The translations under genes and the position numbers were made by a program. Positions 58,288-64,000 of a stretch of 64,000 nt of DNA are shown piece after piece (within the stretch, counting starts at the first letter, position 1; every line of letters starts with the position of its first letter). Under the pieces are notes generated by a model, which saw only the letters and a list, made by a program, of their open reading frames with translations, was not told the origin of the DNA and did no database searches. Origin of the DNA: Mollicutes bacterium Phil14 (GTDB taxonomy: Bacteria; Bacillota_I; Bacilli_A; ML615J-28; CAG-698); the NCBI GenBank assembly GCA_001940985.1, contig MSHB01000017.1, forward strand, positions 57,410-121,409. Direction: 5' to 3'.

Positions 58288-60216
58288 ATGAGTGAAATTA
58301 GAGAGTTTAAAACAGAATCAAAAAGATTGTTAGAGTTAATGATTAACTCAATTTATACTAACAAAGAAATTTTCTTGAGAGAATTAATATCAAACGCATC
58401 AGATGCAATAGATAAATATCATTACTTATCTTTAACAGATGATAAATTAGATAGAAGCAGGGAGTATGAAATCAATATTAGTATTGATAAAGATTCGCGA
58501 ACACTTAGTATAAAAGATAATGGTATTGGTATGACCAAGGAAGAATTAATTGATAGTTTAGGTACAATTGCTAAAAGTGGTTCATTAGAATTTATGGAAA
58601 AAATGAAGGATGCTGAGGCTAGTGAACAATCTAAATTAGAAATAATTGGTCAATTTGGTGTAGGTTTCTATTCAGCATATATGGTTGCAAGTAAAGTTGA
58701 AGTAACAACTAAGTCACCATATTCTGATAAAGCATATCGTTTTACTTCAAATGGTACTGACAGTTATGAAATTGAGGAATTAGAACCAACATTTGAAGGG
58801 TCTGAAGTAAAATTATACTTGAGAAAAGACGAAGGCGAAGAAAATGAGTATGATAGATATTTAGATCAATATGAAATTAGTGATTTAGTAAAGAAATATT
58901 CTGATTATATTCGTTATCCTATAAAAATGGAATTTGAAGTTGAAAAACAAAAGAAGGACGAAGAGGGAAATAATATTGAAAACGAATATGAAAAGGTATT
59001 AGAAGTTAGAACATTAAATTCAATGACTCCTATTTGGAAAAAGAAGAAAAATGAAGTGACTGATGAGGAATTGAATAATTTTTATAAACAAAAATATTAT
59101 GATTATCAAGATCCATTAGCTAATATCTTTATTAATATTGAAGGTGCTTTGAATTATACGGCATTAATATTTATTCCTAAAAAAGCACCATACGATTTGT
59201 ATTCTGATAAATATGAAAAAGGTTTACAATTATATTCAAAAGGCGTATTTATAATGGACAAGTGCAAAGATTTAGTTCCTGACTACTTGCGTTTTATAAG
59301 AGGATTAGTTGATTCAAATGATTTGTCATTAAATATTAGTCGTGAACTTCTTCAACAATCAAAGGAATTAGCTGATATAAGTAAAAATGTTGAGAAGAAA
59401 ATAGTTTCTAAACTAGAAAGCATGTTGAAGAATGAACGTGAATTGTATAAAGAATTCTTTAATAATTATGGTATTAACATTAAATATGGTATTTATGATA
59501 AGTATGGTTTGAAAAAAGATTTATTAAAAGATTTAATTTTATATCATACAGTTAATCAAGAAGATTATGTTACATTAAAAGAATATGTTGAATCTATGAA
59601 AGAAGGACAAGAATTTATCTATTATGCTTCAGGAAAAACTAAAGAAGCTATATTAGCTCTTCCTCAAATGGATTTGATTAAGAAACAAGGTTATGATGTT
59701 TTAGTTCTAACTGATGAAGTTGATGAATTTATGATTAATGTAATGCAAGAGTATGAAGGTAAAAAGTTCAAATCAATAAATCAAGGTGACCTAAATTTAA
59801 TTAGTGATGAAGATAAAGAAAAAATCAAACAACAAAGTGAAGATAAAAAATCTTTATTAGAAAAACTAAAAGAAATATTAGCTGATGATGTAAAAGATGT
59901 TGTTTTATCAGAAAGACTTGAAACTTCACCTGTTTGTTTAGTTAGTGAAGATGGATTATCATTTGAAATGGAGAAAGTTATTTCTCAAATGCCAAATAGT
60001 AAGGATATAAAAGCTACAAGAATATTAGAAATAAATCCAAAACACAAATTATTTGAAGCAATAGAGAACTTATACAATGATAATGATCCAATGTTAGAAA
60101 CATATGCTAAATTATTATATGACCAAGCCTTATTGATAGAAGGTATTGCTATTAAGGACCCAGTAGCATTCTCAAATATGATGTGTGAGTTAATGGTAAA
60201 ACAAGCTAAATATTAA
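58288..60216 (+). CDS. htpG: molecular chaperone HtpG (Hsp90)
   Basis: HtpG is the bacterial Hsp90, an ATP-driven cytoplasmic chaperone. The 642-residue protein has the GHKL ATPase start (IYTNKEIFLRELISNASDAIDK), the ATP-lid region (KDNGIGMTKEELIDSLGTIAKSGS), GQFGVGFYSAYMVA, the middle domain (ALIFIPKKAPYDLYS, RGLVDSNDLSLNISRE) and a C-terminal dimerisation domain. Length is typical. GGAGGT precedes ATG 58288. HrcA control through CIRCE is unusual for this gene, since in Bacillus htpG is outside the CIRCE regulon. Confidence 0.97.
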   Translation: MSEIREFKTESKRLLELMINSIYTNKEIFLRELISNASDAIDKYHYLSLTDDKLDRSREYEINISIDKDSRTLSIKDNGIGMTKEELIDSLGTIAKSGSLEFMEKMKDAEASEQSKLEIIGQFGVGFYSAYMVASKVEVTTKSPYSDKAYRFTSNGTDSYEIEELEPTFEGSEVKLYLRKDEGEENEYDRYLDQYEISDLVKKYSDYIRYPIKMEFEVEKQKKDEEGNNIENEYEKVLEVRTLNSMTPIWKKKKNEVTDEELNNFYKQKYYDYQDPLANIFINIEGALNYTALIFIPKKAPYDLYSDKYEKGLQLYSKGVFIMDKCKDLVPDYLRFIRGLVDSNDLSLNISRELLQQSKELADISKNVEKKIVSKLESMLKNERELYKEFFNNYGINIKYGIYDKYGLKKDLLKDLILYHTVNQEDYVTLKEYVESMKEGQEFIYYASGKTKEAILALPQMDLIKKQGYDVLVLTDEVDEFMINVMQEYEGKKFKSINQGDLNLISDEDKEKIKQQSEDKKSLLEKLKEILADDVKDVVLSERLETSPVCLVSEDGLSFEMEKVISQMPNSKDIKATRILEINPKHKLFEAIENLYNDNDPMLETYAKLLYDQALLIEGIAIKDPVAFSNMMCELMVKQAKY

Positions 60217-60220
60217 AAAT

Positions 60221-60263
60221 ATAATCAAGTTTAAATTTAAATCATTTAAACTTGATTTTTTAT
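60221..60263 (+). terminator. intrinsic terminator after htpG
   Basis: Perfect 13-bp stem AATCAAGTTTAAA / TTTAAACTTGATT followed by a T-run. Confidence 0.9.
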
Positions 60264-60312
60264 TTAACTTTTGAAGTGAATTTTGGTATAATGTATAGGT
60301 GAGGTAATAATT

Positions 60313-61734
60313 ATGAAAGCAAATTATGATGTTATTATTGTTGGGGCTGGTCCAACTGGAATTTTTACTGCATATGAATTAATGTTAAAGTGTCCTAAAA
60401 AAAGTGTATTATTAATAGATAAGGGACATGATATTAATGACCGTAATTGTCCGATTTTGAATAAAAAAATTAAACAATGTCCAAAAGATACTGAAGGACA
60501 TAGTGGTTGCAAACCAAGTTGCTCAATGACAGCTGGATTTGGTGGTAGTGGAGCATATTCTGATGGTAAATTTAACATTACTAATGAATTTGGTGGTTGG
60601 ATGAGTGAATATTTAGATGTTGACGAAGTTTTAGATTTGATAAAATATGTCGATTCAATAAATTTAAAACATGGTGCACCTAAAGAGTTAACTGACCCAA
60701 CAACAAAAGAAGTATATGAAATTGAAAAACAAGGTATAAGCGTAGGTTTAAAACTTTTAAAAGGAGAAGTTCGCCATTTAGGAACAGAAGTTAATCTTGA
60801 AGTTTTAAGAAGCATAAATGAAACCTTAAAAAAACATATTGACTGTTTATTTAAAACTGCTGTTAGTGATTTAATTGTTAAAGATGGTAAAATTTGTGGC
60901 GTTGTTCTTGAAAGCGGTGAAAAAATAGAGTCAGAATATGTGGTTTTAGGAGTTGGTCGTGGTGGAAGTGACTGGCTAACAAAAGTTTTATCAAAATATG
61001 GAATAAAGTTCAGAAACAACAAAGTTGATATTGGAGTAAGAGTTGAAACTAATGATATCATAATGGATAATATTAATAAAAATCTTTATGAAGGAAAATT
61101 CATTTATAACACTAGTGTAGGTACGCAAGTAAGAACATTTTGTTCAAATCCAAGTGGACATGTAGTTGTTGAAAACCATGAAGGAATTATGGTTTGTAAT
61201 GGACATTCTTTTCATGACACAAAATTAGGTTCTAAAAATACTAATTTTGCTTTGCTCGTTTCCCATGAGTTTGATGATCCGTTCCGTGATCCTAATGAAT
61301 ATGCTAAATCAATAGCTCATTTAGCTAATAAACTTAGTGGTGGCGGAGTAATTGTTCAAAAATATGGAGATATTTTAAAAGGACGTCGTTCAACTAAAAA
61401 ACGAATCGAAGAGGGATTCGTAAAACCAACTTTAAAAGAGGCAGTTCCTGGAGATTTGGGATTAATACTTCCATATAATACAATGAAATCATTAATTGAG
61501 ATGATTGAAGCTCTTAATTATATAACACCAGGTATTGCTAGTGACCATACATTATTTTATGGTGTAGAAGCAAAATTTTATTCTGATAGAGTTGAAGTTG
61601 ATAGTAATTTTGAAACTTCAATTAATAATTTATATGTTGGTGGCGATGGAGCAGGCATTACCAGAGGACTTGCTCAAGCTGGAGCGAATGGAGTTAAAAT
61701 TGCGCGTGCAATTGCTGAAAAATGTCAAAAATAG
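60313..61734 (+). CDS. FAD-dependent oxidoreductase, COG2509-type
   Basis: A 473-residue flavoprotein. The N-terminus IIVGAGPTGIFTAYEL is the FAD Rossmann motif; the middle has the Cys-rich stretch NCPILNKKIKQCPKDTEGHSGC and CKPSCSMTAGFGGSGAYSDGKFN, where GFGGxGxxSDGKx is the mark of the uncharacterised COG2509 dehydrogenases; near the end YVGGDGAGITRGLAQAGANG closes the FAD domain. The substrate is unknown, and the cysteines may hold an iron-sulfur cluster or be structural. A TGGTATAAT -10 (60284-60292) and GAGG before ATG 60313. A terminator overlaps the end. Confidence 0.88.
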   Translation: MKANYDVIIVGAGPTGIFTAYELMLKCPKKSVLLIDKGHDINDRNCPILNKKIKQCPKDTEGHSGCKPSCSMTAGFGGSGAYSDGKFNITNEFGGWMSEYLDVDEVLDLIKYVDSINLKHGAPKELTDPTTKEVYEIEKQGISVGLKLLKGEVRHLGTEVNLEVLRSINETLKKHIDCLFKTAVSDLIVKDGKICGVVLESGEKIESEYVVLGVGRGGSDWLTKVLSKYGIKFRNNKVDIGVRVETNDIIMDNINKNLYEGKFIYNTSVGTQVRTFCSNPSGHVVVENHEGIMVCNGHSFHDTKLGSKNTNFALLVSHEFDDPFRDPNEYAKSIAHLANKLSGGGVIVQKYGDILKGRRSTKKRIEEGFVKPTLKEAVPGDLGLILPYNTMKSLIEMIEALNYITPGIASDHTLFYGVEAKFYSDRVEVDSNFETSINNLYVGGDGAGITRGLAQAGANGVKIARAIAEKCQK

Positions 61735-61762
61735 GGTCAAAATCGCCCTATTTTCTTTTTTT
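61726..61762 (+). terminator. intrinsic terminator after the COG2509 flavoprotein gene
   Basis: Perfect 9-bp stem AAAATAGGG / CCCTATTTT, followed by T-rich sequence. Confidence 0.87.
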
Positions 61763-61893
61763 TATTTCTTTTCAACAAACTATAGCAATGTGTGGAAAAA
61801 AGCCCTCAAACTTAAAAAAAATCTTTTCTTTTTTTAAAAATATGGTATAATATTTTTGTCAAATAAATATAAAATAAGGAGGAATATTTTATT

Positions 61894-62379
61894 ATGGCAA
61901 AAAGAAAAACTAATGATAAATTGGTTGGTTTTGTTGTTTTCTGTTTAGGTTTACTTGCAACATTAACAATTTTTCTAGCTGCTCTTTATAAAGGTAGCGA
62001 AGATAACAAAACTTATTACACTGGTTTGGAAGTTGCATTTGGAAAATCTGGTTTAGATTGGGGCACATTAGTAAAAGCGTATATTCCATTTAACATTTTA
62101 GCAACACTTGCTTACATTTTACCTGTTATTGGTGGCGTTTTAATGTTATTAGCTGGAAAAAAAGATATGCTATTAAAAGTTCTTGCATGTGTTATGTTCT
62201 TAGGCGCAGCAGTATTATTATTCTTGCTTCCTCAATATATTAAAGTCGTTACTGAAAGCGGTCTTGTAGGATCAAAATCAACAGTTAATCTTGGTGGAAG
62301 TTTAGCTTATGGTGCTATTATTGGGGCTTCTTTATCAATTTTGGGTTGTTTAGGCAGCGCTTATAAAATTGTTAAATAA
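61894..62379 (+). CDS. uncharacterised four-helix membrane protein
   Basis: A 161-residue protein with four predicted helices: residues ~12-30, ~66-86, ~92-112 and ~135-157. A polar loop of about 35 residues lies between helices 1 and 2 (KGSEDNKTYYTGLEVAFGK). The basic N-terminus (MAKRKTNDK) predicts that it lies inside the cell. I recognise no named family. AAGGAGG precedes ATG 61894, and a TGGTATAAT -10 sits at 61843-61851. It is monocistronic, ending in a strong terminator. Confidence 0.7.
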   Translation: MAKRKTNDKLVGFVVFCLGLLATLTIFLAALYKGSEDNKTYYTGLEVAFGKSGLDWGTLVKAYIPFNILATLAYILPVIGGVLMLLAGKKDMLLKVLACVMFLGAAVLLFLLPQYIKVVTESGLVGSKSTVNLGGSLAYGAIIGASLSILGCLGSAYKIVK

Positions 62380-62393
62380 TTTCTAATTAAATA

Positions 62394-62450
62394 AAAAAAG
62401 ATGCATTAGATAAAGTAATATTACTTGTACTCTAATGCTCTTTTTGTTTT
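62394..62450 (+). terminator. intrinsic terminator after the four-helix protein gene
   Basis: GCATTAGA (62403-62410) pairs with TCTAATGC (62431-62438), with an inner palindrome AAGTAATATTACTT, followed by a T-run. Confidence 0.83.
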
Positions 62451-62484
62451 AAAAAAGAGTTAACTTATATAAAAGTTAACTCTT
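62451..62484 (-). terminator. terminator of the Kef-type antiporter gene (minus strand)
   Basis: AAGAGTTAACTT pairs with AAGTTAACTCTT in a perfect 12-bp stem, and on the minus strand it runs into six T. It lies seven bases after the antiporter stop. Confidence 0.87.
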
Positions 62485-62490
62485 GATATT

Positions 62491-63831
62491 TTATTTTTGT
62501 GATTCGCTTGTTTGAGAAACTTCAGTTGTTTCTAGCGCAACAGTATTTGCATCATTATTACTTTCATTTAAAGCACCTTTTACAATATCGCCTGTTCTTT
62601 CAAAACCGATTTTTGCAAGGATTGGTCCGAATAATTCGTAGATGAAAATTCCCGCAAGTACGATTGTTTGAATCATCTTTCCAACATCACCACATTCATT
62701 AGCTACAGTTATTACCATACCTATGGCAACACCACCTTGAGGAAGAAGTGTTAAACCGATGTGATTACGTACCTCTTTAGGCGAACCACCAATTAAGCAT
62801 CCAATATATGAACCAACATATTTACCAATGATTCTTGCTAATATATAAATGATGCCAACCAAACCAGCATTTACTAAAATTTTAAAATCTAACTCGGCAC
62901 CGGCTAAAGTGAAGAAAGCAATCATTAGCGGTGGAGTGAATTTATCAATAACTCTAGTTTGAGTTTTAAAAGTATCTTTATCAATCATATTAGTTACTGT
63001 CATACCAATAACCATTGGTACTAAGATAGGTGATAAACTAAAGTAATGAGCAGCTGTAACACTTAAGAATACACAAATAATCGCTAATGATAAGTAAGTA
63101 TCATTCTTATCATGTTTTGCAAAGTTTTTTATTACTTTATTAGATAAAACTCCTACAATCAATCCAACAACAACACCTAAAAGTATAGACAATCCTAATT
63201 CTTTTAAAGGCGTTAATATGATTTTGAAAATATTAATATTTTCTCCACCATTATTTATCAAAGCTTTAGCAACGGCTAAATTAACACCAAAGATGATAAT
63301 ACCAACACCATCATCTAATCCAACAACAGGTAAAACCGTATCAGTTAATCTACCTTTTGCTTTATAACGTTTAATTATCATCATTAATGGTGCAGGAGCT
63401 GTAGCACAGGCAATCGCTGATAGAAGAAGTGCTACTGCAACACTTTGTTTAAAAACTAAAAGGGCAAAAAATACGATAACTGTTGTCATAATAGCTTGAA
63501 CAAAAGTTAGGATTAATATTTCTTTTGCAGAGTTTTTATATTTTGGAAGCCACAATTCCATTCCTATTGAATAAGCAATAAAACCAATGGCAATGTTTGA
63601 AATAATTTTCAAACCACCTGTTACTTCTTCAGTAACAAGATGAAGAACTGGTCCAACAAGTATTCCCGCGACAATATATCCAGTAACAGCAGGTATACTT
63701 AATTTTTCAGCAAGTTTTCCTAATAGGATACCTAAAACTATTAGTACACATAACATCATTAATTCATAGTAAATATCAAAATCTAAATTACCAAAAACAT
63801 TTAAAAAAAACATATTCATAATAATACCCAT
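62491..63831 (-). CDS. cation:proton antiporter (Kef/CPA2-type)
   Basis: A 446-residue membrane protein with twelve or so helices of the monovalent cation:proton antiporter-2 family. LGILLGKLAEKLSIPAVTGYIVAGILVGPVLHL is the typical start; SAIACATAPAPLMMIIKRYKAKGRLTDTVLPVVGLDDGVGIIIFG holds the central ion-binding Asp pair region (LDDGVG), and GLTLLPQGGVAIGMVI is near the end. A ~35-residue hydrophilic tail (NESNNDANTVALETTEVSQ) replaces the TrkA-N domain of KefC. The first ATG (63831) is kept, but MNMFFLNVFG at 63819 is also possible; neither RBS is strong. Probably exchanges Na+ or K+ for H+. Confidence 0.88.
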   Translation of the reverse strand: MGIIMNMFFLNVFGNLDFDIYYELMMLCVLIVLGILLGKLAEKLSIPAVTGYIVAGILVGPVLHLVTEEVTGGLKIISNIAIGFIAYSIGMELWLPKYKNSAKEILILTFVQAIMTTVIVFFALLVFKQSVAVALLLSAIACATAPAPLMMIIKRYKAKGRLTDTVLPVVGLDDGVGIIIFGVNLAVAKALINNGGENINIFKIILTPLKELGLSILLGVVVGLIVGVLSNKVIKNFAKHDKNDTYLSLAIICVFLSVTAAHYFSLSPILVPMVIGMTVTNMIDKDTFKTQTRVIDKFTPPLMIAFFTLAGAELDFKILVNAGLVGIIYILARIIGKYVGSYIGCLIGGSPKEVRNHIGLTLLPQGGVAIGMVITVANECGDVGKMIQTIVLAGIFIYELFGPILAKIGFERTGDIVKGALNESNNDANTVALETTEVSQTSESQK

Positions 63832-63914
63832 CTTCTTTCACGTAGATATTATATTACTATTAAGATAAAAAGCAATAAAAAATGTGTGAAAACGTTTCTT
63901 TTTTTTTGATATTA

Positions 63915-63929
63915 TGATATAATTATAAT
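63915..63929 (+). promoter_or_regulatory. promoter candidate of the next gene
   Basis: TGATATAAT (63915-63923, extended -10) followed directly by a second TATAAT (63924-63929). A cre-like GAAACGTTTTCA on the opposite strand lies just upstream (63886-63897). Confidence 0.5.
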
Positions 63930-63977
63930 ATAGTGAAAGGGCTTTCCAAGGCTCAAGAAAGGTAAGGAGAAAGTACA

Positions 63978-64000
63978 ATGAAAAAATGGATATCATTTAT
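63978..64000 (+). CDS. start of a further gene (partial, cut by window end)
   Basis: ATG at 63978 with AAGGAGA seven bases upstream begins MKKWISF, compatible with a signal-peptide start, but only seven codons are inside the window, so the product cannot be named. A leader of about 40 bases precedes it. Confidence 0.6.

Noticed and set aside
60324-61061. 245-residue minus-strand ORF within the COG2509 flavoprotein gene
   Set aside because: It lies wholly opposite a clear coding gene and its sequence shows the Ser/Pro/Leu bias of an antisense shadow frame.

Overview
The window is very AT-rich, densely coded DNA from a low-GC Gram-positive-type (monoderm) bacterium of the Bacillota/Mycoplasmatota branch, probably an uncultured, fermentative, host-associated member of the Bacilli or Erysipelotrichia-like lineages (inference). 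The reasons are lipoprotein signal peptides with lipoboxes, a CHAP cell-wall hydrolase, a T-box leader, a CIRCE element, WhiA, and an uvrA-HAD-trxB-whiA block like that of Bacillus. UGA is used as a stop codon (for example in livH and livM) and tryptophan is UGG, so this is not the Mycoplasma code. Nearly all genes lie on the + strand in short operons closed by clear intrinsic terminators.

Layout. 1-3.5 kb: end of uvrA, a VanZ-like protein, a HAD phosphatase, trxB and whiA. 3.5-8 kb: DUF378 protein, lipoprotein, tRNA-Ser/Glu, two poorly known genes (one with a 5' in-frame stop) and a nitroreductase. 8-13.6 kb: a two-gene ABC exporter, then the NifU-like/GGGtGRT pair. 13.7-18.9 kb: a polyamine uptake operon, regulator-potABCD, behind a promoter with a perfect palindrome. 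19-21.3 kb: an ABC exporter. 21.3-22.9 kb: a small RNA candidate, tRNA-Trp/His and a ~1 kb segment bounded by 47-bp direct repeats. 22.9-26.8 kb: DUF3737 protein, MalY-type lyase and a GntR(YtrA-type)-ABC operon. 26.9-32.5 kb: a stand-alone FakA-like domain, then an isoleucine T-box driving livJHMGF. 32.5-38.4 kb: methyltransferase, APH(3')-like kinase, Nudix-pyrophosphatase fusion, FEN-type nuclease, DUF4838 protein and a membrane protein with zinc ribbons.

38.5-41.1 kb: four tRNAs (Asp, Arg, Pro, Gly), then a decayed island carrying a 4 x 20-bp iteron-like array, an XRE regulator, a membrane protein and a truncated hsdM. 41.1-47.1 kb: TfoX-like protein, cytidylate-kinase-like protein, a frameshifted small membrane-protein gene, mntP, a CBS protein and a YheI/YheH-like multidrug exporter. 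47.2-53.3 kb: CHAP lipoprotein, InlB-repeat lipoprotein, M29 aminopeptidase, GDPD and a 57-residue membrane peptide. 53.3-58.2 kb: a sodium-pumping decarboxylase operon (oadA-oadG-biotin carrier-oadB) joined to bioY and birA, preceded by an attenuator-like leader. 58.2-64 kb: CIRCE-controlled htpG, a COG2509 flavoprotein, a four-helix membrane protein, a Kef-type antiporter on the minus strand, and the start of one more gene.

How it fits together: the genes point to amino-acid, polyamine and biotin scavenging and to a decarboxylation-driven Na+ gradient. The oad-bioY-birA operon pairs the biotin-dependent pump with its own vitamin import and attachment. Transcription signals are unusually readable: many promoters share an extended -10 of the form TGRTATAAT. 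The most unusual items are the iteron-like array in a relic island, the Nudix-pyrophosphatase fusion, the insertion-bearing LivF, the double-TOBE PotA with a C-terminally membrane-anchored PotD, the oad leader, and a ~50-nt RNA unit with its own promoter and terminator. Everything here was read by eye; no database search was run.
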